Positions 34,163 to 43,582 of a stretch of 64,000 bases of DNA are shown here, piece by piece. The stretch spans positions 526,368 to 590,367 of the forward strand of contig NZ_JARXRN010000025.1 in the NCBI RefSeq assembly GCF_029888045.1, written 5' to 3'. A program made the translations under genes and the position numbers. The notes under the pieces were generated by a model. The model saw only the letters and a list, made by a program, of their open reading frames with translations. It made no database searches and was not told where the DNA came from. Position 1 is the stretch's first letter. Each line of letters begins with the position of its first letter. The DNA comes from Luteimonas rhizosphaericola. GTDB lineage: Bacteria > Pseudomonadota > Gammaproteobacteria > Xanthomonadales > Xanthomonadaceae.

Positions 34163-35020
34163 TCAGTGCCTGCGGTGCGACTGGGCGAGGCCGTCGGCAT
34201 GCGCGGCCTCCAGCCAGAACTTCAACACCAGCGTCACCAGCGCCAGTCCCGCGAGCAGCGACGACACCGCGAACGCGGCGGTGCTGTCGAACTCGTTGTA
34301 GAGGATCTCGATGTGCAGCGGCAGGGTGTTGGTCAGGCCGCGGATGTGGCCCGAGACCACCGACACCGCGCCGAACTCGCCCATCGCGCGGGCGCCGCAC
34401 AGCAGCACGCCATACAGCAGGCCCCACTTGATGTTGGGCAGGGTGACGCGGAAGAACATCGTCCAGGCGTTAGCGCCCAGCGAGCGCGCCACCACCTCCT
34501 CCTCGCTGCCCTGCTGCTGCATCAGCGGCACCAGTTCGCGCACCACGAACGGGAAGGTGATGAACAGCGTCGCCAGCACGATGCCCGGGCGCGCGAACAG
34601 GATCTTGATCTCGTGTTCGCGCAGGAATTCCGCGAACCAGCCCTGCGAGCCGAACAGCAGCACCAGGCACAGACCCGCGACCACCGGCGAGACCGCGAAC
34701 GGCAGGTCCACCAGCGCCAGCAGCGCGCGTTTGCCGCGGAACTCGAAGCGCACCAGCGCCCAGGCCGCGAACAGGCCGAAGATCGCGTTCACGGGGATCA
34801 CGATCGCGGCGGTGAGCAGGGTCAGGTTGAGCGCCGAAAGCGCGTCGGGCGTGGTCAGCGCCGCCCACCAGGTGGAAAAGCCCTCGCCGAAGGCCGAGAC
34901 CAGCACGATCAGCAGCGGCAGGACCACCAGCAGACCCATCACCGCCACCGCGCCGCCGATCAGCGTGCGGCGCAGCCAGGCGGGCGTTTGCAGCGCCGCG
35001 TCGGGGGTGTGGTCAACCAT
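34163..35020 (-). CDS. cysW: Sulfate ABC transporter permease CysW
   Basis: 285 residues, six membrane helices. The ABC-permease EAA loop is [40 protein letters not shown] is replaced by the close variant [16 protein letters not shown], typical of CysW. Its start overlaps cysT by eight bases. A 130-base gap separates it from cysA. Confidence 0.95.
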   Translation of the reverse strand: MVDHTPDAALQTPAWLRRTLIGGAVAVMGLLVVLPLLIVLVSAFGEGFSTWWAALTTPDALSALNLTLLTAAIVIPVNAIFGLFAAWALVRFEFRGKRALLALVDLPFAVSPVVAGLCLVLLFGSQGWFAEFLREHEIKILFARPGIVLATLFITFPFVVRELVPLMQQQGSEEEVVARSLGANAWTMFFRVTLPNIKWGLLYGVLLCGARAMGEFGAVSVVSGHIRGLTNTLPLHIEILYNEFDSTAAFAVSSLLAGLALVTLVLKFWLEAAHADGLAQSHRRH

Positions 35021-35876
35021 CGCGGCGGCTCCTGCGCTCGTGGCGGAACAGCAGCGGGATCAGGTTGATCGCCAGCAGGCACAGGAACGAGGCCGCCAGC
35101 ATCACCGCCGCCAGGCCGACCGCGCCGTTGTAGTCGTATTCCTCCAGCCGGATGGTGATCAGCAGCGGCGCGATCTCGGTCTGGTAGGGCTTGTTGCCGG
35201 CGATGAAGATCACCGAGCCGTACTCGCCCAGCCCGCGCGCGAACGCCAGCGAGAAGCCGGTGAGCAGCGCAGGCAGCACCTCCGGCAGCACCACCCGGCG
35301 CAGCGCGGTGAAGCGCGAGGCGCCGAGCGAGGCCGCCGCCTGTTCCTGGTCGGCGCCGAGCGATTCGAGGATCGGCTGCACCGTGCGCACGGTGAAGGGC
35401 AGGCCGATGAACACCAGCGCGATCACGATGCCGGCCAGCTGGTACGCGACCTGGATGCCGAGCGGCTCGAGGAACCGGCCGATCCAGCCGTTGGGCGCGT
35501 AGATCGCGGTCAGCGCGATCCCGGCCACGGCCGTCGGCAGCGCGAAGGGCAGGTCGACCAGCGCGTCGAGCAGGCGCCGGCCGGGAAAGCGGTACCGCAC
35601 CAGCACCCAAGCCACCAGCGCGCCGGCCAGCAGCGCGATCACCGCGGCGACGAACGCGGTGCCGAAGCTGACCTTCAGCGCCGCCAGTACGCGCTCGTCG
35701 CGCAGCACCTGCAGCCAGCCGTCGAGGCCGAGCCCGGCGGCGCGCACGGTCAGCGCCGTCAGCGGCAGCAGCACGACGACGCCCAGCCAGGCCATGCCCA
35801 GGCCGAGGCTGAGCCCGAAGCCCGGCAGGGGCCGACGCCAGCGCGGTCGCGGCAGGGGAAGGGCGAGTGTGCTCAT
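35013..35876 (-). CDS. cysT: Sulfate ABC transporter permease CysT
   Basis: 287 residues, six membrane helices. EAA-type loop DQEQAAASLGASRFTALRRV and the block SFARGLGEYGSVIFIAGN are characteristic of CysT (also called CysU). It forms the inner-membrane channel with CysW. The stretch between it and sbp holds a strong hairpin. Confidence 0.95.
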   Translation of the reverse strand: MSTLALPLPRPRWRRPLPGFGLSLGLGMAWLGVVVLLPLTALTVRAAGLGLDGWLQVLRDERVLAALKVSFGTAFVAAVIALLAGALVAWVLVRYRFPGRRLLDALVDLPFALPTAVAGIALTAIYAPNGWIGRFLEPLGIQVAYQLAGIVIALVFIGLPFTVRTVQPILESLGADQEQAAASLGASRFTALRRVVLPEVLPALLTGFSLAFARGLGEYGSVIFIAGNKPYQTEIAPLLITIRLEEYDYNGAVGLAAVMLAASFLCLLAINLIPLLFRHERRSRRDG

Positions 35877-35958
35877 CGGGTGGCAGGCAGGCTCTGGAGA
35901 GGATCGGGTTGGAGGATCGGTGTGCGGTCACGTCGCCGGTCGGGCGGGGCGGGACGCG

Positions 35959-35991
35959 CGATCGGCAGCGGGGAAGTCCCGCTGCCGATCG
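35959..35991 (-). promoter_or_regulatory. Strong intercistronic stem-loop between sbp and cysT
   Basis: CGATCGGCAGCGGG and CCCGCTGCCGATCG form a perfect 14-bp stem around a 5-base loop, 28 bases past the sbp stop on the minus strand. No T tract follows in the direction of transcription, so it is more likely an mRNA-stabilising or partially attenuating hairpin than a full terminator. Such a site would let the binding protein outnumber the permease and ATPase subunits. Confidence 0.7.
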
Positions 35992-36019
35992 TGGCGCCAC
36001 CCACGCGCCGGTCGCGGAC

Positions 36020-37036
36020 TCAGCGCGGCTTGTAGATCTGGTCGAAGAACCCGCCGTCGGCGAAGTGAAGCTGCTGCGCCCGGGCCCAGCCGCCGAACGC
36101 GTCGTCGATCGTCACCAGCGGAATCGGCTTGAAGTGGGCGATGGCCGCCGCTGGCACCGTGTCCGGGCGCGAGGGGCGATAGTGGTGCTTCGCGGCCAGG
36201 CGCTGGCCCTCGGGCGAGTAGAGGTACTGCAGGTAGGCTTCGGCGACCTTTTGCGTGCCCTTCCTCGCCACGTTGCCGTCCACCACCGCGACCGGCGGCT
36301 CGGCCTTGATGCTCAGGCTCGGGAACACGATCTCGAACCTGTCGCGGACCGACGGGTCGGCCAGGGTCAGCAGCGCCTCGTTCTCCCAGGCCAGCAGCAC
36401 GTCGCCGATCCCGCGCTCGACGAAGGTGGTGGTCGAGCCGCGCGCGCCGGTGTCGAGCACCGGCACGTTGCGGAACACCTTGCCCAGGTAGTCGACCACC
36501 TGCGGGCCCTTGCGGTACTCGCGCGAGGCCCATGCCCACGCGGCAAGGTAGTTCCAGCGCGCTCCGCCCGAGGTCTTCGGATTGGGCGTGATCACGCCGA
36601 TGCCGGGCCTGGCCAGGTCGCCCCAGTCGCGGATCTGCTTCGGGTTGCCCTTGCGCACCAGGAACACGATGGTGGAGGTGTAGGGCGAGCTGTTGTTGGG
36701 CAGGCGCGCCTGCCAGCCCTTCGCGATCAGGTCGGTGTTCTCGGTGATCGCGTCGATGTCGCCGGACAGCGCGAGCGTCACCACGTCGGCCTCCAGCCCG
36801 TCGATCACCGAGCGTGCCTGCTTGCCGGAACCGCCGTGCGACATGCGCACGGTGAGCGTCTGGCCGGTGTCGGCCTTCCACTTGTTCGCGAACGCGGTGT
36901 TGAACTCCGCATACAGTTCGCGGGTGGGATCGTAGGACACGTTGAGCAGTTCGACCGACTGCGCCGACGCGGTGCCGGCGAGCGTCGCCAGCGAGAGGAT
37001 CAGGGCCCCGAGGGCGTGTCTGGCAATGGGATGCAT
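36020..37036 (-). CDS. sbp: Sulfate ABC transporter periplasmic substrate-binding protein
   Basis: 338 residues with a signal peptide ([18 protein letters not shown], cut before [13 protein letters not shown]). [41 protein letters not shown] and [20 protein letters not shown] are the signature blocks of Sbp/CysP. It captures sulfate (or thiosulfate) and delivers it to CysTW. Whether it is Sbp or CysP cannot be decided from sequence. It lies 30 bases past the porin. Confidence 0.95.
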   Translation of the reverse strand: MHPIARHALGALILSLATLAGTASAQSVELLNVSYDPTRELYAEFNTAFANKWKADTGQTLTVRMSHGGSGKQARSVIDGLEADVVTLALSGDIDAITENTDLIAKGWQARLPNNSSPYTSTIVFLVRKGNPKQIRDWGDLARPGIGVITPNPKTSGGARWNYLAAWAWASREYRKGPQVVDYLGKVFRNVPVLDTGARGSTTTFVERGIGDVLLAWENEALLTLADPSVRDRFEIVFPSLSIKAEPPVAVVDGNVARKGTQKVAEAYLQYLYSPEGQRLAAKHHYRPSRPDTVPAAAIAHFKPIPLVTIDDAFGGWARAQQLHFADGGFFDQIYKPR

Positions 37037-37066
37037 GATGGTCTGCCTGTTCGAAGTGGGGATATG

Positions 37067-38551
37067 TCAGAAGGCGACTTGCGCACGCGTGAAGAACGTC
37101 TTTTCGTCCTGGCGGTCGCCGCCGACGGCACCGCCGTCGAAGTCCGCCCGGGCGTAGTTGGCGACGAGCTTCAGGTTGCCGGTCAGGTACCAGTTCAGGC
37201 CGAGCGTCCACGCCGTCGCTTCCGAGGCCGCGGCGGCGGGATCGGCAAACAGCGGGAACGCGTCGTCGTCGTCGATCTGCAGCCGGCCATAGCGTGCCAC
37301 CAGTTCGAACGCTCCCCAGCCGCCGTCGCCTGGCGCGAACGGCTGGTCGGGCTTCACGCCGCGATAGCTGGCCGCCTCGCCAGTCAGCACCCAGCTGCCC
37401 GTGAGTTGCCACGCGCTGTGGTCGAGCGACGCGCGGGTCGCGGTGGCGGTATCGAATACCGTCTGTTCAGAGCGGATGTACTCACCGAGCAGGCCGACCG
37501 TCCCCGCATACCAGTACGCCTGGGGCGACCAGCGGCGGTGCTCGCCATCGGCGATGACGCTGGCCCCGTAGCTGAAGAACGTCGCCTGACCCGGCGTGCG
37601 GTAGCGCGGCAGGACGTTGTTGCCGCTGCCCGCCTTGTCGCCGGTGCTGGCGGCGATGCCGAAGCCCAGGCCCGACAGCGCGCCATCGCCGCCTTTCCAG
37701 GGTTCGAAGAACAGGCGCCCGGCGAACTCGAAGTCATCGTCGGGATTGCTGGTGGGACTGTCGCGGCCATCCGCGGCGCCGTTGTACACACCGGCGACAT
37801 AGGTGACCTTCGCTCCGGCCAGCGCGCCCTGCAGCTGCACGCCGATGTCGCGGTTGGGCGCCAGCTCGGTCGGGAAGCCGCGTTCGACCAGCGCGATCGC
37901 ACCGCCGCTCTGCAGCCGCTCGAGCCCGATCGGCCCCTTCACCTTGCCGACGCGCACCGTGGCCGCCGGGCTGAACTTGAGGTCCACGTAGGCATCGACG
38001 ATCGACGCGCTGTCGCCGGCGAATTCCGGGGTGAGGCGGAAGCCCACCAGATCGCCCCAGCTGCCCTCCAGCGTCGGGCGGATCCGGCGCCACAGGAACG
38101 TGTCGTTCTGTGCCGCAGGATCGTTGTCGATGAACACGCGGTGGTCGGCCTGCGCCAGCACGCCCAGCTTGAGCTGGACCTGGCCGTCGGCGCTCCGGAT
38201 CGAGGCCCCCTTGTCCGCGGACAGCGTGACCTCGGGGCCTGGCTTGGCGGCTGGGGCCGGCGGCGCGGGCGCGACCGCCACGCTGGCCTGGCGATCGCGC
38301 TCGTCGAGGCCGAGCTCGACGGCGCGCAGGCGCCGGTCCAGTTCGGCGAGGTCGTTGCGCACGGAGGCATTGTCGGGCGTGATGCCCAGCCGGCGCTCGA
38401 CGATGCGCAGGCGCTCGGCGATCTCCTCGGGCGTCGGCGCGGCTGTCTGCGCGACGACCGGCGTGGACAGCAGCGCGAGCGTCAGCGCAAGTGCGCTGCG
38501 TCGGATCGAAGCGGGAGAAGTTTGGGGTCGGAGATGGCGTGACGATCGCAT
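37067..38551 (-). CDS. Phosphate-selective porin O/P family outer membrane protein
   Basis: 494 residues. Signal peptide (IRRSALALTLALLSTPVVA), an N-terminal coiled-coil stretch (about 40-85, ERLRIVERRLG and AELDRRLRAVEL), then a 16-strand-type beta barrel ending in Phe (RAQVAF). QVQLKLGVLAQADHRVF and RRIRPTLEGSWGDLVGFRL are OprO/OprP-family blocks. Placement inside a sulfate operon suggests a channel for sulfate or sulfonates instead of phosphate; this is inference. Confidence 0.88.
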   Translation of the reverse strand: MRSSRHLRPQTSPASIRRSALALTLALLSTPVVAQTAAPTPEEIAERLRIVERRLGITPDNASVRNDLAELDRRLRAVELGLDERDRQASVAVAPAPPAPAAKPGPEVTLSADKGASIRSADGQVQLKLGVLAQADHRVFIDNDPAAQNDTFLWRRIRPTLEGSWGDLVGFRLTPEFAGDSASIVDAYVDLKFSPAATVRVGKVKGPIGLERLQSGGAIALVERGFPTELAPNRDIGVQLQGALAGAKVTYVAGVYNGAADGRDSPTSNPDDDFEFAGRLFFEPWKGGDGALSGLGFGIAASTGDKAGSGNNVLPRYRTPGQATFFSYGASVIADGEHRRWSPQAYWYAGTVGLLGEYIRSEQTVFDTATATRASLDHSAWQLTGSWVLTGEAASYRGVKPDQPFAPGDGGWGAFELVARYGRLQIDDDDAFPLFADPAAAASEATAWTLGLNWYLTGNLKLVANYARADFDGGAVGGDRQDEKTFFTRAQVAF

Positions 38552-38643
38552 GGCGTTTCCTCGTGTGTCGCTCGGGAAGCGCCTCCGGTCGTCCGGTCGG
38601 CACCGTGGAAGGGATGGTTGGATGGCACCTGCGGCACCGGCGT

Positions 38644-38841
38644 TCAGTCGCCGAGCCGCACTTTCTGGCTGCGCGTGATCTGCACGATCCGCGACGAATG
38701 CACGACCACCTCGACCTGCCCGTAGGCCAGGTCGCGGACCGCGTCGAGCACCGCGCGTTCGGCGTCGCTGAGGGGCACGGCGGCGTCGGCGCCGGGAAGC
38801 GCCGACGGGGGAGCAGGATCGGGAACGGGAAGCGGGCTCAT
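38644..38841 (-). CDS. DUF2292 (YezD-like) small protein
   Basis: 65 residues. The C-terminal half, RDLAYGQVEVVVHSSRIVQI followed by TRSQKVRL, matches the DUF2292/YezD signature. The N-terminus is Pro/Ala-rich. YezD-like genes recur beside sulfate assimilation genes in many bacteria, as here between cysK and the porin, but no function is proven. It is 26 bases past cysK, and the ATG at 38841 is the only reasonable start. Confidence 0.85.
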   Translation of the reverse strand: MSPLPVPDPAPPSALPGADAAVPLSDAERAVLDAVRDLAYGQVEVVVHSSRIVQITRSQKVRLGD

Positions 38842-38867
38842 GGGGGCGATCCCGTAGGGGAGAAGGC

Positions 38868-39845
38868 TCAGGCCGCGTCGCGCGCGCCCTCCAGGCCCGC
38901 CAGCCACTCGTCGTCCGAGCCTTCCAGCAGGTGGGCGAACAGCGGCGTGGAGAAGTAGCGCTCGCCGGTGTCGGGCAGCATCGCCAGCAGCACCGAGCCC
39001 TCGGGCGCCTGCGCGGCGACCTTCAGCGCGGCGGCCACGGTGCCGCCGGCGGAGATGCCGGTGAACACGCCTTCCTCCGTGGCCAGCCGGCGCGCGGTGT
39101 CGATCGACTCGTCGTCGCTCACCAGCACCAGTTCGTCGTGCACGTTGCGGTTGAGCACCTCGGGCAGGAAGTCCGGGGTCCAGCCCTGGACCTTGTGCGG
39201 CGCCCATTCCTTGCCGCCCAGCAGCGAAGCGCCGGCCGGTTCGGTGGCGATGATCTTCGTTTCAGGGCGCGCGACCTTCAGCACCTCGCCCACGCCGGTG
39301 AGCGTGCCGCCGGTGCCCCAGCCGCTGACGAAATAGTCCAGCCGCCGGCCGGCGAAGTCGCGCAGCACTTCGGCCGCGGTGGTCTGGCGGTGGTAGGCGG
39401 GGTTCGCCGGATTGGCGAACTGCGAGGCCAGGAACCAGCCGTGGCGTTCGGCCAGCTCCCTGGCCTTCTTCACCATGCCGCTGCCGCGCTCGGCGGCCGG
39501 GGTGAGGATCACCTTGGCGCCATAGGCGCGCATCAGCTTGCGCCGCTCGATCGAGAACGTCTCCACCATCACCGCGACGAACTTGTAGCCGCGTGCGGCG
39601 GCGACCTGCGCCAGCGCCACGCCGGTATTGCCGCTGGTCGCCTCGACGATGGTGTCGCCGGGCTTGAGCGCGCCGCGCTTCTCGGCATCGAGCACGATCG
39701 CCAGCGCCAGGCGGTCCTTCACCGAGCCGCCGGGGTTGAACGCTTCGGCCTTCACGTACAGCGTCACGTGCTCCGGTGCGAGCCGGTGCAGCCTGACGAC
39801 CGGGGTGTTGCCGATGGTGTCGAGGATGCTGTCGTAGATGGCCAT
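38868..39845 (-). CDS. cysK: Cysteine synthase
   Basis: 325 residues, PLP-dependent. The Schiff-base Lys is in FNPGGSVKDRLAL, the substrate loop is ATSGNTGVALAQ, and the PLP-phosphate loop is SGWGTGGTLTGVGEVLK. It makes cysteine from O-acetylserine and sulfide. Length and loop favour CysK over CysM. Third of the chain cysG-cysK-DUF2292 at 30 and 26 bases spacing. Confidence 0.95.
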   Translation of the reverse strand: MAIYDSILDTIGNTPVVRLHRLAPEHVTLYVKAEAFNPGGSVKDRLALAIVLDAEKRGALKPGDTIVEATSGNTGVALAQVAAARGYKFVAVMVETFSIERRKLMRAYGAKVILTPAAERGSGMVKKARELAERHGWFLASQFANPANPAYHRQTTAAEVLRDFAGRRLDYFVSGWGTGGTLTGVGEVLKVARPETKIIATEPAGASLLGGKEWAPHKVQGWTPDFLPEVLNRNVHDELVLVSDDESIDTARRLATEEGVFTGISAGGTVAAALKVAAQAPEGSVLLAMLPDTGERYFSTPLFAHLLEGSDDEWLAGLEGARDAA

Positions 39846-39875
39846 GATCGATGCCTCTGGTCTGGAAGGGGAAGG

Positions 39876-41426
39876 TCAGGCGGCGTCGGCGAGCGGCGCG
39901 GGGTCCGCGCCGAGCGGCGCGTCGCCGAACCAGTGCAGCGCGTCGGCCAGGGCGGCGACCTCGCCGACGATCAGCAGCGCCGGCGACTGTACGGCGTGCC
40001 GCTGCGCCAGGTGTGACAAATCGGTTAGCCGGCCGGTGACGACCCGCTGTTCCGGGCGGGTGCCGTTCTCGACGATCGCGAACGGCGTGTCGGGCGCGCG
40101 GCCGTGGGCCAGCAGCTGCCCCTGGACCACGTCCAGCCGCGCCACACCCATGTAGAACGCGAGGGTCTGGCGTTCCTGGGCCAGCGCGGGCCAGTCCAGG
40201 GTGTCGAGCGAGTCCTTGCCGTGGGCGGTGACCAGGCGCACCGACTGGGCGTGGTCGCGATGGGTGAGCGGGATGCCGGCGTACGCGGCGCAGGCCGCGG
40301 CCGCGGTGATGCCGGGCACCACCTCGTAGTCGATGCCGGCCGCGCGCAGCGCCTCGAGTTCCTCGCCGCCGCGTCCGAACACGAACGGGTCGCCGCCCTT
40401 CAGGCGCACCACGCGCCGGCCGGCCGCGGCGTGCTCGACCAGCAGGGCGTTGATCTCGGCCTGCGGCGTGGCCTGGCCGCCGCCGCGCTTGCCGACCTCG
40501 ATGCGCTCGGCATCGCGGCGGGCGAGCTGCAGCACGGCGGGGCCGACCAGACGGTCGTGCAGGATCACGTCGGCCTCGTTGAGCAGCCGCAGCGCGCGCA
40601 GGGTGAGCAGGCCGGCATCGCCCGGGCCGGCGCCGACCAGGGCGACGTGGCCGCGCAGGGGCGTGGCCTGCGTGGGCGGCTGCACAGTGGCCTCGCCCAC
40701 CACGCCGTCGCCGCCGCCGTCCGCGGCGCGCGCCGTCGGCCGATGGGCGGACGGGGGCGTGTCCCGGGCGCCGGCTCCTGCCGAGAGCACGCCCTCCAGC
40801 AGCCGCCCGGCCTCGATGTGCCGCCGGCGCCGCAGCAGGCCCTGCAGCGGGCCGGCCAGCAGGCCTTCGAACACGCGCCGACGCGCCATCGGGTCCGGCC
40901 AGCGCAGGCGGAAGCGCTCGCGGTTGCGCGCCAGCAGTTCGGCGAGCGCGCCGAAGGAATCGTCGAACCGGGTTTCCAGTTCCTCGCGTACCAGGCGCGC
41001 CAGCATCGGCGCGCCGCCGCCGCTGGAGATCGCGATCTGCAGCGGGCCGCGCTCGACCCGCGCCGGCAGCTGCACGCGGGCCAGCTCCACGTCGTCGACC
41101 ACGTTCACCCACACCCGCTGCGCGTCGCCGGCCTCGGCGACGGCGCGATTGACGGCGGGATCGTCGGTGGCCGCGATCGCCAGCCAGGCCGCGTCGAGCC
41201 AGTCGGGCGCGAATTCCCCGGGGCGGTGTTCGATGCGGCCGTCCGCAGCCAGTGCCTGCAGCGGCGGCGACAGCACCGGCGCGCCGACCACGATCCGTGC
41301 CCCGGTGCCCAGCAGCGCTTGGACCTTGCGCGCCGCCACCGCGCCGCCGCCCACCACCAGCACGGCGCGGCCGCGTAGGTCGGCGAAAAGCGGGAACAGC
41401 CGGGCGCTGGCGGAGGGGTCGGGCAT
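39876..41426 (-). CDS. cysG: Siroheme synthase
   Basis: 516 residues, trifunctional. N-terminal NAD-dependent precorrin-2 dehydrogenase/ferrochelatase (about 1-210, with [19 protein letters not shown]). C-terminal SAM-dependent uroporphyrinogen III methyltransferase (about 265-505, with [29 protein letters not shown] and [16 protein letters not shown]). A linker of about 45 residues rich in Gly/Ala/Thr separates the two halves, which makes this longer than the 457 residues of E. coli CysG. Siroheme is the cofactor of sulfite reductase; the sulfite reductase genes are not in the window. Confidence 0.96.
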   Translation of the reverse strand: MPDPSASARLFPLFADLRGRAVLVVGGGAVAARKVQALLGTGARIVVGAPVLSPPLQALAADGRIEHRPGEFAPDWLDAAWLAIAATDDPAVNRAVAEAGDAQRVWVNVVDDVELARVQLPARVERGPLQIAISSGGGAPMLARLVREELETRFDDSFGALAELLARNRERFRLRWPDPMARRRVFEGLLAGPLQGLLRRRRHIEAGRLLEGVLSAGAGARDTPPSAHRPTARAADGGGDGVVGEATVQPPTQATPLRGHVALVGAGPGDAGLLTLRALRLLNEADVILHDRLVGPAVLQLARRDAERIEVGKRGGGQATPQAEINALLVEHAAAGRRVVRLKGGDPFVFGRGGEELEALRAAGIDYEVVPGITAAAACAAYAGIPLTHRDHAQSVRLVTAHGKDSLDTLDWPALAQERQTLAFYMGVARLDVVQGQLLAHGRAPDTPFAIVENGTRPEQRVVTGRLTDLSHLAQRHAVQSPALLIVGEVAALADALHWFGDAPLGADPAPLADAA

Positions 41427-41502
41427 CGGGACGCAGGTCGGGGTGTCGGAACGCGACGCTAGCGATTGCCGGGGAGCGGGTGGAAATGGCGACGGGTGCT
41501 TC

Positions 41503-41525
41503 GCTTATGCCGCAACGGCATAAGC
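41503..41525. promoter_or_regulatory. Perfect palindrome between cysG and cysB (likely operator)
   Basis: GCTTATGCCG-CAA-CGGCATAAGC: two 10-base arms with a 3-base centre, no mismatch. It lies 77 bases upstream of cysG and 16 bases upstream of the cysB -35 box. It contains a T-N11-A core of the LysR type, so CysB autoregulation and activation of the sulfate operon are the natural reading (inference). Confidence 0.75.
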
Positions 41526-41541
41526 GGCCCGAGGCGCCGCG

Positions 41542-41570
41542 TGGACAGGGGCGGGTGCCGTGGCTATGAT
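41542..41570 (+). promoter_or_regulatory. Sigma-70-type promoter for cysB
   Basis: TGGACA (41542-41547) and TATGAT (41565-41570) are separated by 17 bases, one mismatch each to consensus. Transcription would start near 41577, about 70 bases before the cysB ATG. In the predicted leader CATCCTT (41580-41586) and AAGGATG (41599-41605) could pair. Confidence 0.65.
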
Positions 41571-41645
41571 CCTGCGATCCATCCTTCAATCAGGATGGAA
41601 GGATGAAGTTGCGGCCGAAACCGGTGCCGCGCGGACGGTTCCCGG

Positions 41646-42629
41646 ATGACCCTCACCCAGCTGCGCTACCTCGTCGCGATCGCCGACTCCGGGCTCAACA
41701 TCACGCTCGCGGCCGAGCGCGTGCACGCCACCCAGCCGGGCCTGTCCAAGCAGCTCAAGCAGCTGGAGGACGAACTCGGCTTCCAGCTGTTCGTGCGCAA
41801 GGGTCGCAGCCTGGAGGGAATCGCTCCCGCAGGCGAGCGCGTGATCGAGCATGCGCGGCGGATCCTGGCCGAGGCCGCGAACATCCGCAGCTACGCCGCC
41901 AACGAGCGCGGCGAGTACAGCGGGCGGCTGCTGCTGGCCACCACCCACACCCAGGCGCGCTACGTGCTGCCGCCGGTGATCGCCGCGATCCGGCGCGAAT
42001 TCCCGCGCGTCGACGTGGACCTGCAGGCCGCCAGCGATGCCGAGGTGCTGCAGCTGCTGCACGACGGCGCCGACCTGGCGCTGATCAGCACCGCAGGCGG
42101 CACGCCGTCCGGCGGGCTGGCGGTGCCGCTGTACGGCTGGCGACGGGTGCTGCTGGTGCCGGCGGCGCATCCGCTGGCCGAACTGCAGCGTGCGCCTACG
42201 CTGGCGGAACTGGCGAAGCACCCGCTGATCAGCTACGAGTCCTCGACCCGCGCCGACTCGTCCATGCGCCGTGCCTTCGCCGCTGCCGGGGTGGAGCCGC
42301 AGATCGCGATGACCGCGCGCGACGCGAACCTGATCAAGACCTACGTGCGCGCCGGCCTCGGTGCCGGCCTGCTGGCGGAGATGGCGGTGGGTCCGCGCGA
42401 GGACGAGGACCTGCGCATCCTGCCGGCGCCGGAGCAGATTCCCGACTGCATCACCTGGGCCGTGGTGCCGCGCGGGCGCGTGCTGCGCGAGTACGCGCTG
42501 GCGCTGCTGCACGGCGTCGCCCCGCAGCTCGACCGGCGCGACCTGCGCCGCGTGCTGGAGGGCAACCAGGCGGCTGACTGGCCGACGCCGCCATCGTGGC
42601 AGGCGCTGAGCCAGTCGATCTCGCTCTGA
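41646..42629 (+). CDS. cysB: LysR-type transcriptional regulator CysB
   Basis: 327 residues. The winged HTH is at the N-terminus (MTLTQLRYLVAIADSGLNIT, then ATQPGLSKQLKQLEDELG), followed by the periplasmic-binding-like effector domain with TTHTQARYVLPPVI and LPLISYE-type segment HPLISYESSTRADS. The TTHTQARY block is specific to CysB/Cbl, which sense O-acetylserine/N-acetylserine and sulfate. Divergent from the sulfate operon it most likely controls. Confidence 0.94.
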   Translation: MTLTQLRYLVAIADSGLNITLAAERVHATQPGLSKQLKQLEDELGFQLFVRKGRSLEGIAPAGERVIEHARRILAEAANIRSYAANERGEYSGRLLLATTHTQARYVLPPVIAAIRREFPRVDVDLQAASDAEVLQLLHDGADLALISTAGGTPSGGLAVPLYGWRRVLLVPAAHPLAELQRAPTLAELAKHPLISYESSTRADSSMRRAFAAAGVEPQIAMTARDANLIKTYVRAGLGAGLLAEMAVGPREDEDLRILPAPEQIPDCITWAVVPRGRVLREYALALLHGVAPQLDRRDLRRVLEGNQAADWPTPPSWQALSQSISL

Positions 42630-42719
42630 CGCGCTCGCTCTGAGGCGGCCGCGCCCCGTTCCCGCGCGCGGAGCGAGCGTGTCGAAGCGGTCGGGCGCGG
42701 CGCCCGGGACGCCGGCGCC

Positions 42720-42932
42720 TCAGTCGCTGATGGCCGTGATGTAGGCGCCGCTGCCGACGATCTGGAAGGTATCGTTATCGACCCGGCGCACCGGGCTGCC
42801 GTCGTCGAGCGTGTACACCAGGCGCGCGGCGCCATGGTCGTCGTGGCCGTCGCCGTCGTGGGGCGATTCGAGCCGCTGGATCACCTTGTGGCGGTTGCCG
42901 GCCTCGTCCTGGGCGTAGAGGATCTGGGTCAT
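42720..42932 (-). CDS. Small hypothetical protein, 70 residues
   Basis: Not recognised as a known family. Acidic and polar, with DDGSPVRRVDNDTFQIVGSG near the end and a His/Asp-rich stretch (HDGDGHDDHG) in the middle. No signal peptide. The ATG at 42932 (MTQILYAQDEAGNRHKV) has GGAGGCC 7 bases upstream, so expression is likely. Convergent with cysB. Confidence 0.7.
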   Translation of the reverse strand: MTQILYAQDEAGNRHKVIQRLESPHDGDGHDDHGAARLVYTLDDGSPVRRVDNDTFQIVGSGAYITAISD

Positions 42933-43094
42933 GTGCGGGCCTCCTCGTAGGCTGCGCGCCACGCTAGCGCCGCGGCGGAAGGCGCACGTGAAGAATTCAC
43001 GACGCGTGCGTTAACCGATGCGGACGCACGCTGCGGACCTTACGACGCGACAGCAGCATCCGGTCCGGAACGCCTGCGACGCGGCCGGACCGCA

Positions 43095-43484
43095 TCAGCG
43101 GGCGCGACCGTCCGCCGAGGCGCCCCAGCGTGTGTCCGGGAGCAGCCGGCTGCGGTCGAACGCGCCGCGATAGCGGTACACCCAGGCAGGCGCGCCGTGT
43201 CCGGGGACGGCCACGCGCTCGCGCACGTACTCGGCGCGCGCGCCGGCGTCGGGACCACATTCCTCGTAGCGGTCGAGTTCGGCGAGCAGGGTCGGGTCGA
43301 GGAGGCGGTGCAGTTCGCCTTCGACCACGCCATCGCCCGCCACCAGGCCCGGGTATCCGCCGAGATCGAGCAGCCGTCCGGGAATCCAGGCGTCGTCGAT
43401 GAAGCGGGCGCGCGTCGACAGCGCGAACCGCGCGTGCGCCGGCTCGCCGCGCATCAGCGTGCCGTAGAGGAAGAGGTGGTCCAT
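43095..43484 (-). CDS. Gamma-glutamylcyclotransferase family protein (AIG2-like)
   Basis: 129 residues. The N-terminal LFLYGTLMRGEPAH is the substrate-binding YGTLM loop of the GGCT fold, and LLAELDRYEECG supplies the catalytic Glu region. These enzymes release 5-oxoproline from gamma-glutamyl amines; which substrate this one takes cannot be told. Divergent from the flavin-barrel protein gene. Confidence 0.88.
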   Translation of the reverse strand: MDHLFLYGTLMRGEPAHARFALSTRARFIDDAWIPGRLLDLGGYPGLVAGDGVVEGELHRLLDPTLLAELDRYEECGPDAGARAEYVRERVAVPGHGAPAWVYRYRGAFDRSRLLPDTRWGASADGRAR

Positions 43485-43582
43485 GCGCGAAGCGTATCGC
43501 GGTCGCGCGGATGGCGAGCCTTCACGTCGCCCACGCGCGCATCGTGGCCACACTGGCGCATCACCGCCCCACGGAGCCACCC

